Shown in pieces: positions 25,923-38,953 of a DNA stretch of 64,000 bases. The number at the start of each line of letters is the position of its first letter. The first letter of the stretch is position 1. The position numbers were made by a program, and so were the translations under genes. The notes under the pieces were generated by a model. The model was not told where the DNA came from. It saw nothing but the letters and a program-made list of their open reading frames with translations, and did no database searches. The stretch covers positions 398,303,469 to 398,367,468 of the forward strand of contig CM068371.1 of assembly GCA_034769895.1 (NCBI GenBank), read 5' to 3'. Source of the DNA: Magicicada septendecula (Eukaryota; Arthropoda; Insecta; Hemiptera; Cicadidae).

Positions 25923-26940
25923 CATAAAATACCTATATTTTTAACAGTTTACCTATTATTTACATTATGCAAATAAACAGTTAAGAACGAAATATGTTTT
26001 GGTCATACAGTGTACTTTATATGTCAAATGAAATTTTGAGTTTAAATTAAGTAAAATTCAATTAAAATCTTTAAATGAACAAAGACAAATTAATTCAGAA
26101 TATGATAGTTTATTTAAAATTTTATATCAGATTTTCAATAACTCTGATTGTATTTTTAATATTAAATATAATTACTTATAAATATAATAATTTAGTAGGA
26201 TTGTATCTCTTAAATCAAGTATAAAATCAGGTGAGCAAAAATAATAGATAGCAACTGCATATACTAACATACAAATTTTATAATAACATGTACATACTTT
26301 TCTAACACCAACACTAGTGTTTAAAATCTTATTTAAAACATTTATGTTCCATGTCAGAAAAGTGTGTAACTACTTTTAATGATTCTAGACACACCATAGA
26401 CAGCAAAATCCAAGGAAAATTTATATTTTTAAATAAATAGTTATCTCTTAACTATGATGATGTTGAACAGAATGTTTTAACGAAATGTACATATGAAAAT
26501 AAGATAAACACATATTCGCATGGTGATTATATCACAATAAAATAAAAATATATTTACCAGTATTGAAATTTATTCTTTAACATGGTATAGTTCCTTTTGG
26601 TTTTGGTATATTATGTTATCAATATTATACGAAGCAAGATATATTCAACATAGTATAAGTGTCATTGACACCTAACTGGGGCCAGGTGAGGGGTACAGGA
26701 GGGTGAGAAGCATGTGGCATTTAGTGGGCTTCTCATAAACACAGATTAATAGCCTAGATAAGTGATGCTGGTTGTTTCTCACCTCAGGTCTTGTATTGTG
26801 TCCTAAACTGTGAATATCGGAGTTAACAATAAACAGTGATGGAAAAAAATAGGAAGGACATATCGCTGATGCTTTCAGACATTATTGGTACACAAAACGC
26901 AGTTAGAAATAATACATGTTACTAAGTGTTTTGTTTACAA

Positions 26941-27070
26941 GACAGTTGAGACATGTTTTGGATATTTAACTGTGTGCTATTGTCAGACATGTTGACTTGT
27001 TTCGTGCATATGTGTTAACATGGCTGAAGATGGGCATACAGTTAATTGCCCAAAACATGTCTTACATAAG
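26941..27070. repeat. Head-to-head hammerhead-like pair
   Basis: The plus strand has CTGAAGA at 27024-27030, a 5-bp stem II (GGGCA/TGCCC) and AAAACATGTC where GAAACNNGTC is expected. 26946-26986 holds an inverse, more decayed copy (GACATGTTTTGG ... ATTGTCAG). It has the same layout as the Penelope-like pairs at 10.7 and 23 kb, with G12 of the core changed to A. Confidence 0.5.
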
Positions 27071-27203
27071 TTTACTACACTGAATACACCTTGACCTGTA
27101 GTCACCAAATAACATTAGTAACAATAATATAATAATATTTATTATTATTATTATTGAATGAGCGAAGTAAGGTCGCATTTTTAACTCCACCATTTGTAAT
27201 TTT

Positions 27204-27204
<1 letters not shown>

Positions 27205-27235
<31 letters not shown>

Positions 27236-27260
27236 TCTACCTACCTATCTATCTATCTGT
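27205..27260. repeat. (TCTA)n/(TCTG)n microsatellite
   Basis: Tetranucleotide tract, about 13 units. Confidence 0.95.
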
Positions 27261-29096
27261 ACCTGGTGTACATATGTTTCATCATTAGTGACAACATACT
27301 ATAAAGGGTCCCCTTTTCTTCACATTGTGCCAGTAGTGAATGACCCACATATATGCATGTCTGCTTTCACTCACCTCTCAGCATTCATGGAATCCAGTGT
27401 GCACATACTTTATCTGATTACATGCAAAGCTGAAGTTGACTTATGATATATAACTGTATGCACTACCAACACTAGTATCTAATCTACAAGCAATATCCCA
27501 CACCATGATTTGACAATCGTGTTGAAGTGGTTAATTCTGTTAGCCATTTCTACTGTTCTGTTTTTGTGCACTGTATTTGCTGTTATTTATCAACACAATC
27601 TTGGAAAGTTTTGAAAGCTGTATTTATGGATCTCATTTATAACAACATTTCTTTGCCAAAATTTCTTCTAAGTATTCACAAATTTCTTATTGTATCACAT
27701 TTTCTTTCATAAGAAATGTAATAATAATGATTTGTTCCAAGCGTGAACACACATGTTCATATTTGCAAAATGAACAACATTTGCATGCTGGTTGCCAAAC
27801 AACCGAGAGATTGTTGTATTTGTTCTCGCACATCAGCCATTTTGTTGGCATTTGTTTCTTCTATATTAAGTCAAACCAAATTATAATTTAAATTTGAATG
27901 CTCCTTGTAGTTATTATTTCTCTTACATTCATAAGAATCTCAATTCTTTTCCTATTTTCTTCAATTCTTATTTTAACGGGTATTGTATGAAGTGACACTT
28001 TTGTCTTTAGTAAGGCCAATCTCTATTCCTTTCAGTTCTTCTGAGTTTTTCTTTCTACTTTTCCATACTTCTGACCTGAAAAATTATGATGTTTTGCACT
28101 GTGCTAGACTACAGAAATAGTATTTTTTAACTTTCCTTGTTATCCTCAGATTTCAGATAATAGGGTAAACAAAAGAATTTTGGTACCAAAATACTTTTTC
28201 AAAAAGTTTTGAAAATATTTTACATCTATAGTGAACGAATGTAATTTTTAAACTATAAGCTACAAGCAGTAATGGCAGCTGGTGGGGTTTTTGATTGTGA
28301 GAGCAAAAAACTTAAATCATACACATAACTGAAGTAATTAATCACCAGCAGGAAGGCCAATTATTACATTTCTCATAAAGTAATAGTTAAAAAATAATAT
28401 AAACCGCATACTTTTAATTTTTTCAAGTAAGCCTATACGGTTTTTTGTTTTGTTCAATAATACCTAAATTGGATTTTAATGGTACTAATTGTGTTAGTTT
28501 TAGTTTTGTTTTTTATTAAATAAGTTTTACATGATCAAATAGTCTTATATTATTCATAATTATTTGACACAATACAACATAAGCACATAATCTGAATAAC
28601 AGCATCAGAATTTATTCAAAACTATTCACTGCATCCAACTCAGACAAGAAAGAAACCACCAAACAAAACTGACGTATTCAGCTAGCTTACTTAGCGTCTG
28701 AATCAGATGAACTCCTAAGATGGCCCATAGTTTTCTCCACTCTCACTCCTCAATCTCCATAAGTTGGCCTTAATTTATACAATGAAGACTATCTGGCATT
28801 GACATCCAAGTGCCAAAAACATAAAGTGATAGACTGTTAGCTATCTCCAATAATACATAAAACAACTTCATCTACATGTTATAGTAATATTATTAACTAT
28901 TTTAATCAAAACCGAATGAAGGGTTGCACCATTTTGCCCATCCTGGATACAAGTATCTTTTGTTAAGAAAAGGGTGTTTTATGTTTTTTTGAACCATAAA
29001 TTTTTTATGTGTCTTAAAATCTATACGAAGTACCAATTTAATATTTAACAGTTTTCGAAATACATAAAAGCAAAATATAGCTGTACTCTTCAACAG

Positions 29097-29255
29097 GTAA
29101 AACTAGCGAATGGAGTAAGTAGTGACCTGAATAGAGACAACTGCAACAAATCGGTATACCTGACATTAGAGGATGTGGCAGAACATAACACCACAAATGA
29201 CTGCTGGATAATACTGTTTGACAGAGTCTATGATGTCACAAAGTTTCTTCATATT
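29097..29255 (+). CDS. Cytochrome b5-like protein, exon 2
   Basis: 53 codons between an AG acceptor (29095-29096) and a GTAAGT donor at 29256, phase 0 at both ends. It encodes LTLEDVAEHNTTNDCWIILF and DRVYDVTKFLHI, the N-terminal half of the cytochrome b5 haem-binding domain (strand 1, the WI strand and the Y-DVTKF helix start). The next exon opens with the HPAG haem-ligand motif, so the split falls just before the first ligand histidine; the usual glutamate of FLxEHPGG is Ile here. Cytochrome b5 proteins carry electrons to desaturases, elongases and P450s. The joined 117-residue protein resembles short, soluble insect cytochrome b5-like proteins. It stands alone among transposons. Confidence 0.88.
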
Positions 29256-29323
29256 GTAAGTAATACTACTCACTCAAAGACAGACTGCTAAGCTAGACTG
29301 ATTAGAGTTTTGATTATAGTAGG

Positions 29324-29936
29324 CAGTGGTTCTCATCCATTAGCTAATGTCATAATAAGAGCTGCAATACTTAAAAAATATATTTATTTTTTTAATTAAA
29401 TTTTTCACTATAAATAATATTTTTAATGAGACAAACAAAAACCACACAGAGTAAATATTAATTTAATGTAATTATTAAATTAACATTTATCTTAACTAGA
29501 TTGGTTGGCTTTAGATTGAAGAAAAGTAGTAGATAATTTGGCTTGAATAGGATTTACAAGTTTGATTACATCTAGTTCTACCCCTGTTACACACATAATC
29601 AGATTATTTTCTGATCCTAAGCAGCTTGTTTTTTGGTTTAAGTTAACCATGGTTGCATAAGCAAATTCACAAAGACATGGTGTTGGGATTGGTATACTAC
29701 TTAAACACCATACTAATAAATTCACTTGTTTTGGACAACCTAAATTTTATATTCCGGATTTTTTATTTTATGTTATTATTTAGTTAATAGTCAGAACTTA
29801 AGCCAGTTTGCTCCTATAAGCTGAAAACAGAAAACTGTCCATTATAGTGTACTTGAGAGTTTACAGTATTTTAATCCTGATCAGATTAATTTACTCTAAA
29901 AGAATGTCATTAACAAAAAAAACTTGAGAACTGCTG
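29324..29936 (-). mobile_element. hAT relic (ZBED5/SCAND3-like) with CAGTGGTTCTCA ends
   Basis: The left end CAGTGGTTCTCA and, inverted, CAGCAGTTCTCAA on the right are hAT-type termini. Minus frame 29492-29725 encodes EFAYATMVNLNQKTSCLGSE and a QAKLSTTF segment, matching the C-terminal dimerisation end of ZBED5/SCAND3-type transposases with many substitutions. The 8-bp target duplication has eroded. It is 5'-deleted and inactive. Confidence 0.6.
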
Positions 29937-30603
29937 CTCTAGAGAGTGACTAAGCTGTTATGAATTCCAGGCATAGGATACCAGTGTTCTTAGGTTTTGT
30001 TCTTCTTAAAGACATAAAATAATAGGCCTATAGTACTTAAAACTTGTTATACAGAAAGCCAGGGAACTCATCTAATTCACTGTTGTCTAATAAAACATAC
30101 ACACAGAAAAACAACGCTGCTTTGGAAAATTTCATTGTTGTAAAACAAAGGGGCAACTTGTCACATACGAAGTTACCATATTTTTGGATCGTAGATATTT
30201 CCGACCATCAAAGTCATCAAATCATGACCAGTTATCCAAAATAAAAATTAGTACTAACCACTGGAGTGGCATGATTTTTTTCTGATTTGTAAGTAATTTA
30301 TGTTACCATACAGCCAGTGTTGCCTTAGACTTATGTAGTTTCTGTTTTAAATGTTATTTTATGGTTAGTGGAATTAGTTTAAGTAATGGCTCTGCTCAGA
30401 CTCCCTCCATTATAATATTTTAACATTGAAAATGTTTATAAGGACGTGTCGCACATTTGAAAATGATCGCTGGTGCGTGATCGAAAATGGGAACCGGTGA
30501 GTTTCCATAGAAACTACTTCTTTGTTGTCAATAACGTAGTACACATATAAAACTTCGCTTATGAATGCGACTACATTTAACTTATAATCTGTACATTGGT
30601 AAA

Positions 30604-30657
30604 TGAAGAATGAATTCATTGATTGGTGAATGAAGAATGAATTCATTGATTGGTGAA
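30604..30657 (+). repeat. 27-bp tandem duplication
   Basis: GAATGAATTCATTGATTGG-containing unit, two copies just outside the Helitron 3' end. Confidence 0.85.
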
Positions 30658-30812
30658 TGAACATAAATATACTAGGTGAAGTACCCGTTCTACGCCCGGG
30701 TGGCAAGCATTTTTATTAGCACATATTTAATTATTTATTGGCATATATTAAATACATTTAATTACATATACATTTAATATACATTTAATTACATATTGGC
30801 TATGAAATTTAA

Positions 30813-33800
30813 TTATTGGGCGAAAACTTCTTTGTAGACCACATTTTTGGTGTATACTCTGTGGTCTTTCTTTAAGTTGCCTTGTTGGTCAGTTCCTAAG
30901 ACTTTTACCTGGACTTGCTGAAAGGACTTTGTTCTTGAAAATGCAACATAAAGTTGTCCATGACTGAATACTGGAGATGGCAAATAAATACCAACTGAAT
31001 CCAGTGTTTGCCCTTGGCTTTTGTTGATGGTCATAGCAAAAGGAAGTCTAAATGGAAACTGTTTTCGTCTTAATGTAAAGGGAAGGTCAGGGTCACTGGG
31101 TGCAAGAATAACTATTGGAATAAATACCCTGGTACCTTTAAAAGATCCGGTCAGGATTTCACAGTCAATGACTTTTGACATCATTTGCTTGACGACCATT
31201 CTGGTGCCATTGCAAAGACCTCTTGTTGAGTCAAGGTTTCGTAGCAACATTACTACCGCACCAACTTTCAAGTTAAGTCTATGAGGAGGCATACTTCCAG
31301 GTGTTAAGCTGTTCAAAAACTCCATTGGATAGTTTGCTGCCTCCTCGGCATTTGCACTGTCTTGCTGAATAGAATCTATGCTGGTATAGCATTTCAATTC
31401 AGATTGAATTCGTCTAAGGACATTTTCATTTAGTTCAAGTGACTCGTGGTTTTTTGGAGTCAGGATTGCACGGTTAGCAATGCTATCATCTCCTGATTGG
31501 ATGACCTCAGGAAAGACAGCAGCATCAATACATCCATTTTCAATGCAGACTGGAGGAATTTCGAAGATGCCTTCCTCTAATCCAGCCTCTTGGAGTTTTC
31601 CATTCCCAAGTTTTAAAAGCCAATCGGAAAAGCCTCGGTGTTCTGATGGAACATTGTCCTCATTGGCACGCATGTTTTGGTCTAACTTTAGGACCTGAAT
31701 ATTTTTCCAACACTTACTATTCTTCATGCATGAAGAAAGTATTTTGGTTCTGCTGCGATGTGGAACAACAGGGAGAATTTGTCTAAAATCTCCACCGAAA
31801 AGAAAGACCGCACCTCCAAATGGTTTTTTAGAAGGAACTTTTGGATCTTCAGCTAACAGTTCTTTATACAGTGTGTCAACTGCATTTACTCCATGTGCTG
31901 GGGCCATTGAAACTTCATCCCAGATTATCACTTTGGCCTTTTCCAGTTCATTTGCCGTATTAGTTCCATGTCGAACATTACAGGTTGATGTTTCATTTAT
32001 TGGAATAGGCAGCTTGAAACGACTGTGGAAAGTTCTGCCTCCCTCAAGCAAAGTTGCTGCTATGCCTGTAAATGCACATGGCAAGACTAATACATTTTTG
32101 CTACGCACATAGTGCATGATTGTGTTGTAAAGGAAGGTTTTACCACTTCCGCCAGGTCCATCAATAAAGAACAGACGTTTGGGTAAGTTAGGGTTTTCAA
32201 TTGCTTCCCTGATTTTGTCGAAAACCCTTCTTTGCCCTGGGTTGAGCATTTGAAAAACTTTTCTTCGAACATGGTTTTTTCGGCAATTGGATCGTAATAT
32301 TTTCCAGAATGGATTGGCTCGTCATAGCTGCCGACTGGAAGTTCTAGCCCAAAATCTACCAATGACTTTCCATGTGTTCGAAGGACAGATTCAATTTCTT
32401 TAAACGTCAAATAGAGAGCTTTTTCTCCATCAGGAAAGCGTCTCTTATAGTCTTGCATAAGATTGTCCTTATGTCTGTCGAATAATGCTGCTGCATCCGA
32501 CGGCTCACACATGATACAAATAAATGCAAACAACTGCCTAAGTTGTACTGGTATTTGATGGGTTGCAGCTTCTGTTAGGCAAGTATCCCATTCTGAGTCA
32601 TCATAAGTTAATCCCCTTGCAATGCATGCTTCTTGGAAAGTTGCAAAAGGGATAGGATTTCCTTCGACCGTTCTTAGGTCCTCGAAAGATGTTGCTCCTC
32701 TAACATTGAGAAGGAGAATTCGGAGGAACCATTTTTCTCTATCCGTGGGACTTACGGCAAATATTCTGCCAATTGTAGTTTCATGTCCTCTAAGACGTGG
32801 TTTCCATTTAGAATTTTTGTCATCCCAGGTATAGTGTTCGGGAATTTCAATATATAAATACTCTCGGGCATTAGGGTCTTCCTGATTAAGTTTAAACCAA
32901 GCCAGAAGTTTGGAATTGGTGGCTTTTTGCTGTACAGCTTCAGCTTCCTTGCCTGGTATAAAACATACTGTATGCTTGTCCTCAAGGTGGACATTTAATC
33001 TTTCCACATGATCAGTTTGGTGGTGCATTTTGTATTCCCTGAGCCTCCAGCATGCTTCAGGTGCACTTACATATCGGGTCTCCAAGTAATTTTTTACTTC
33101 GCCCCATTCAATAGTAGCTTCCTGTTCTGTGGGAACAGTAACGAATTAAATATTTGCACAGTCATGCCCCTTGTAAACGTATTTGAAGAAGTATTTAACG
33201 CTTTGAATTGAGCTACAAATCTCTACGTTAATGTGGGCGTTGTATTTCAGAGACAGGTATGGGTTGTATGGCACCACCCATCTGTTATCCACTTTGTTTC
33301 CCCCAAGTTCAACAAAGTTACCATCATCTCGGCGTTGATATTTTGGGTAACCATTGACATTTCTGTTGGTCTCGGCACAGAAATCTTTTGGGAATTCTTT
33401 TGTGCATTTGCCGTTTTCCATACACTGTGCGTTTGGATTTAATGGACCACATGGGCCACATACAGGATTTTACAATTTCATGTAGCCTCGGGTGGGCATC
33501 TTTATCAGGGAGTTCTGCACAGACAATTTTGTCAATTCTTTCATTCTCCCAGACTTTGTCTTGCGGGGCCATGAATAGCAATATGTGCCCATGTGGTAGA
33601 CCACGTTTTTGGAACTCGATCACGTGGAGCATAGCCCTAACACGTCCAAATCTATGGTGTTTGGTTAAGTCTTCAAGTAGCAATTTCAGTTTCAACTCAA
33701 ACACTCTTGCATGGTTGCTGACTGGGAAGTAAGTTTCCCTGATTTCCCTCCATTTAGGATTGCACGTGAATGTTACAAATAAGTCAGGTTTGCCATATTT

Positions 33801-35254
33801 CCTGACCATGGCCATATCATCTTGGTAATTTTGAGCCATATTTCTTGGACTCCCTTGGAAGGTTGAAGGCAATATAACTTTCTTTCCAGGCAATATGTTA
33901 ACGTCCTCAAAATTGTGGTTGTTCACAAATCGGTGAAGAACATCATAGTCTTCAGCTCTTACTGTGTTTTGATTTTTTTGAAACCAATTCAAACAGTTTG
34001 CCTCGGTCTTGCAATAAGCAGCAACCATGAATTGGTGAGTCAGCTTTCCTGCGTTGAGGAACTCATTAAAATTTCCATCACGAATGGCAAAATGGTATGA
34101 ATACCATTGAAGCTGGGACACATTTCCTTGACCAACAGCTTTCTTCAGATCTGTGGTCCACCCTGAATCCCCATATGGGAAAAGCAAAGGGTAGCATACT
34201 GGGTCACAGAGTCTACTCAGGATGGATATATTTTTTAAAATTCCACTTTTCGGATAAATTGTAATATCCCGATTTTCTGGGGGTGCACCATCTGCACTGT
34301 GAAAAAAGGCAGCAATTTCTCCTCTGGCAGTGGGAGCGTTGGTTCTGCTGGGGAGCACATTATTTACTCTTTCTCTCAAGAAAGTCATGCTATATTCAAT
34401 TGGCGTTCGGTTTTTCCGATTTGCCTTTAGCATTTCGTCTTGTTCAAATTTGAGCATGTTCTTGTATTCTCTAGAGAACGGATTGATATCTCCAAGAAGT
34501 TTTTGGAGGTTCTCCATTACGACACGAATGCATCCATTGTTTGCTTGATTGTTCATTCTTTCTGTCAAGGCTTGGGCCAAATCCAAAATGTACAGTTGGG
34601 CATACTTTGGTAATTCACCTTGATTTGGGTGTAATGCAGATGCAGTGTGATAAATTTGCCCATGGATTCTGTAACAAAAAGGACCTGAACGTCTGGTCAC
34701 TGATTGGTCAACTTGTGCTCCCATTGAAGCAAAGGCCATTGCACTGTTGTAGGATCTTATGTTTTCCATGAAATTTTTGGAATTTGGATCAGATCCATTC
34801 ATGTAATTTGTAATGAAGGGATGCATTCGTATTTCATCTAATGGAATGGTCCTTTATGGCAGCAATTTGACATTAATTCATTTTTGAAATGCGTGGCATT
34901 GCAAAATGGACATTTAGTGTCCATTAGGCCAAGATAACTTTCTTCAATTTCATCTTCATTGAAGTTTTCGGGAAGCAAAGCGGTGTTGCGGGATCGGACA
35001 TATCTACTCAGACGTCCTCTTTGATGTTGGCGTCCAACCCTTTGTCTTTCAGCGTTTGCCTCACGCTCTTGTTGAAGTTGATTTTGTGGCATGTTTTCTC
35101 TGTGTTGCCGGTGACTTACAGCATTAGCTTCACATTCTGCTTGAAGCTGCTCTTCTGACATGGCCGCTCTACGGCGTCTTTGAGCTTCAGCATTACGTGC
35201 TCTTTTTGCTGCAATTTCTTCAGCAGTTGGTGGTTGCTGGCGTTTAGGAGGCAT
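30813..35254 (-). pseudogene. Helitron RepHel (HUH nuclease + PIF1-type helicase), broken
   Basis: Rolling-circle replication initiator and helicase of the surrounding Helitron. 35254-34838 is a basic coiled N-terminus followed by a CPFCNATH zinc motif. 34826-33324 is the Helitron-like N domain and Rep; FQKRGLPHGHILLFM holds the HUH pair (HGH). 33421-33146 has KYFFKYVYKGHD with the paired catalytic tyrosines. 33085-32087 is the linker. 32249-30813 is the helicase, with Walker A GPGGSGKTFL, Walker B VIIWDEVSM, QILPVV and a C-terminal MTINKSQGQTLD. At least three frameshifts (near 34830, 33430 and 32250) and one stop (33146) break it; each domain is otherwise well preserved, so inactivation looks fairly recent. 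Confidence 0.92.
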
Positions 35255-35332
35255 ATTTGATCGTATTTAATTACTTATTCATTGGATCATCAGAAATACG
35301 TATAAACATAAATATCACAATTAAAACATATA

Positions 35333-35736
35333 CAGAAATATAGGACAATTACAAAATATATAGACGTACCTGTATACAAAATCACAAAACATATCAACAC
35401 AATCGCATAGTAAAAACTTTAAAAACTATAGGAACGGATAAATGTATACATTCGATGCCAGTAAATATCATTTGTTTATTTACTTGTTACTATGGTAACA
35501 TACAGATGACTGACACACTACCTACCGCGTTATATTAAACAGAAATATTGGACAATTACAAAATATATAGATGTACCTGTATACAAAATTACAAAACATA
35601 TCAACACAATCGCATAGTAACAACATTAAAAACTATAGGAACGGATTCGATGCCGGTAAATATCATTTGTTTATTTACTTGTTACTATGGTAACATACCG
35701 ATGACGGACACACTACCTAGCGCGTTATATTATAGA
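35333..35736. repeat. Tandem duplication of the Helitron 5' terminus
   Basis: Units 35333-35539 and 35540-35736, period about 207 bp, highly similar. Both include ATTTACTTGTTACTATGGTA and end in CGCGTTATATTA. Only the outer unit ends with the TCTATA terminus. Confidence 0.85.
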
Positions 35737-35740
35737 TATT

Positions 35741-38268
35741 GTTACAACACAAACAAGCCACCCCAATACCAGGGAAAAAACGATGAATCAACTATATAAA
35801 ATGTTTAAACTAAAGAAAATAAAATGACGATGACGCGACAAATGACTACAATGACCCAACCCAAGTGAATGACCAAATAAAATAAAACCAAAGGAGAAGG
35901 GAAAACCAAAAAAAATGAAATCGAAGAAGAAGGAAAATGAAAGTGAAACAAACCAAGTATAAATGAAATAAAAAGGGACACCAACAAATAATATAGAACA
36001 GAAAAAGGAGAAATGTTACACTCAAATATAATAATGAAAAAGAAACCAACAAATAACAAATGTAATAGCTAAGTATTAGTATTGACTAAATGATAATTGA
36101 TAAAACCCGATAAAGTAATGACAAACTAAAAGTACACTAACCAAAGAAATAGAGTTTAAATGTAATAAAGAACTCTATAATGACAGGAACTTATTAATAG
36201 TATAACTAACCTTTGCAAAGTGAGAGATAGAGAGATGGAAAGATAGTAAACATAAATAAGTGACAAAGAGAATGTAATGTTAGGGATTACCCACTAATAA
36301 CACTTAAATAAAAGATAAGAAGTGAAAAGTGACAGTGTAAAACCCCAGAATAATTAGAAACCCTACTGATAGGTATAAATGCTTAATAATCTGTGATGAA
36401 CACTAAAGGGTTGATGGTGAACAGTATTATTAAATAAGAATTTTGTTATTGATAGTATTAAGATTAATTGTAAATGAAGGATACAATAGTATTCAGGGGA
36501 GGAATCCCATGGAAGGTCAAAAGTTAGTGTTACCATGGCTAGAGAGTAAAGATTATATAAGAAAAAATATAGTAAAGAAAATAAAAGCAAAATCAATAAA
36601 CACCCTATGTTCTAAGGGATAGTCAGTTAAGTAAATTTAAATGGGGTGATGATGTTTATCACCTAAAAATAAGTAAGAATAAAACAAATTGTAAACAAAC
36701 GTTGCATAATAGCTGTTAAAGAATTGTTCGATTAAATCTATGAATAGGAATATGGCTGAAGGGATTATACAGACCATAAACCTAAATGTTATATTATATT
36801 TTATAGAGAATAGTAGATAATTGCCAAATAAAAAATACTGAAGGACAGTTAGAAAATAATAAACAAACCATAATGTAGAAACTAATGAAAACATTCAATT
36901 ATTATAAAACAGATCCAGAACAAATCAACAAGTAAACAAATCAATTATAATACCAACACAAAACATGTATGAGAGTAAATTAATAAGTAATTAGTATAAA
37001 ATAAGTAAATAAGGCCAATTACTACTTAGGCCTATGAAAAGCCTAACTGTAAAAAACCAATAACTACAAATTGTAAAAAACTAACAAGAATATTAGCAAA
37101 TCCAAGGCAAATAACTAGTCAAGGATAATTAGTGAATCATATTAAAGGATAAATGTTAATTTAAGGACATAAAATAGGAAAGAAATGTAATTAGATAATA
37201 TCAACATAATTGTTCAAACAATAATACATAAGAAAACCCAACATTGTGGGATGTCAAAATGATCTTTGAAAGAAAATACGAACAGTAGTGATAATATTTA
37301 ATACATACAGAGGAAGACGGAAGAATAATAGCAATCAGAAGATATACAGTAATTTTGAATAAAAATTCAAATATGATAACAATGGTCCTAAGTCAAGTAC
37401 AGCCAATCAGAATCTTTCAGTTACAACTGAAACGTTATTTATGAATTTTCCGTTAGAACCATTATTCCATTCTTGACGCTCAACAGGAATAGACGCCAGG
37501 CCGAAAATGACCAAAATTTTAATATAAAACGTTTAAAAAGTAATCCAAATTCGAAAAGATGTAAGAAGCTGATGAAGGACTAGAACATTTAACTGATGCC
37601 AAGGACCAATTTAACAAATTCTAAATTAATAAATTTCAACAACTAAAAGGAAAAAGATGCCAGACGTACTTAAGTCCCAAGATTATTGAAGATTGATGAC
37701 TATTGAAGACCCAACCCAACCCATTTCAAATGAATGACAGTACACATCTAGTCGACTGAGCTGATAAGTATTGCTAAATTACCTGAATTTCGGAATTAAA
37801 TTCTCTTTAAATTTTTCTCACAGCAATCTGAACTCTCACTATAAACTGATGATATTATTTCTTTCAAAGATTAATAAAAATTAAAACACTAAATTTATGT
37901 TAACTAGAAAAATAACCTGTATGAAAATTACGAACTTTTGAAACACACTTTACAACACTTCAAGAACCAATTATAATTACACATTATATTATATAAGTAC
38001 AATTAATGTAAGGTAGTGTACTTTATTGTAATCATTATTAATATTTCTTTCGTAATCACAAGAATCCAGAATCTGAACGGAATTAAAAGTAAACAACCAA
38101 GCAGTCGCCATGTTTGACTGAATATTTCGTTCAGAGTCAATTCGCCAACCTTGAGATTTTTGTCTTATAACAATTGCCGGTGCAATTTGTTTAATAACAA
38201 AAATATAATTTTATATATTACTGAATAAATCCAAATCGCAATTAAATAAACTAGTACAGAGTTGTAAC
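35741..38268 (-). repeat. Large strand-asymmetric repeat, copy 2
   Basis: Non-coding and strongly A-rich, T/C-poor on the plus strand. Its reverse complement aligns with 16623-20032 in the same block order (GGCGTCT/GAGCGTC, GATTGGCTG, AGTGAGAGTT), with extensive divergence and about 0.9 kb less sequence. The ends GTTACAAC and GTTGTAAC form an 8-bp inverted pair but do not match the termini of copy 1 exactly, so the borders are tentative. It abuts the Helitron with only four host bases between. Confidence 0.55.
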
Positions 38269-38560
38269 CTATGTTTTTTATTTCATAGGGAAGTGCATTA
38301 TATAATTTGTGTATTATTTAGCAAAGAGCAAAGATGACGGTACGCGCTCACGTCGGAAACTCGGCGAACTATCAGCGAGATTTATAAACCCGTACAGCCG
38401 GGAATAATTGAATTCACCAGACCGTCATAGCCACGAACGCTCAATCGACCTATTTTGTATTTTAATTGTTTTCAGTATAAACAATTTGGCGTCACCCAGG
38501 ATTTATGCACACATACTGAAGAACAGGTAAGGTTTCCACTCGCGTGTACTGGTAATTCGT
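38266..38560 (+). promoter_or_regulatory. Possible LTR end with TATA box and primer-site-like sequence
   Basis: TTTATAAACC at 38381-38390 lies in a GC-richer stretch. About 95 bp on, a TATAAACA end is followed by TTTGGCGTCACCCAGGA, which resembles an LTR/primer-binding-site junction. No second LTR or coding region was found. Confidence 0.3.
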
Positions 38561-38813
38561 GAGATCACGACGGACATCGTCAGCGCAACATAAAGTAATG
38601 ACCACTCGTGTGAGGCGAACACACAATACTTACACATTTTCAGAATACGTACAAATCTAGTCGTTACAGATTGGCTTCCATCGCGGGGCTTAAACGAGGC
38701 GGACGTCGTCATTTAGTCGTTACAATATACCAGTATATATTTTTTAGATTTATTGAAGCATTTTTAATGCCCTTCTCTGTGCATAGCATTTGTGCAATGC
38801 CTGTACATTTTTA

Positions 38814-38953
38814 CAATTGACACTTGGTCCCTAGGATCTAGTATCATCCTCAGAGGCTGTGATTAGTTGTTAAAAGACCTATCAACAGGATCTTTCAACC
38901 ATCAGTCATAGCTTCTGAGAATGATCCCAAATTCTAGGGATCAAAATGTCAAG
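38814..38953. repeat. Inverted hammerhead-like pair
   Basis: The minus-strand copy has CTGAGGA. The plus-strand copy has CTGAGAA followed by a GATCCC/GGGATC hairpin and AAAATGTC. The arms 38817-38870 and 38896-38953 are diverged inverse copies. It is the same type as 26941-27070. Confidence 0.45.

Larger units (their letters stand above)
25298..29096. other. Intron 1 of the cytochrome b5 gene
   Basis: 3.8 kb of AT-rich non-coding sequence between a GTAAGT donor and a CTCTTCAACAG acceptor. It contains a CA/CG microsatellite, a hammerhead-like inverted pair and a (TCTA)n tract, listed separately. Nothing else was recognised, including in 27261-29096. Confidence 0.5.
30672..35736 (-). mobile_element. 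Helitron, full length but coding-defective
   Basis: On the minus strand the element starts TCTATAATATAA (35736) and ends CTAG (30672). A GC-rich hairpin with ACCCG/CGGGT arms lies 11 bases before that end. It is inserted between host A (30671) and T (35737), as Helitrons require, with no target duplication. It encodes a Rep/helicase in broken frames (30813-35254). The 5' terminal ~200 bp is present twice in tandem. Termini, target and protein agree, so the borders are well supported. Confidence 0.88.
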
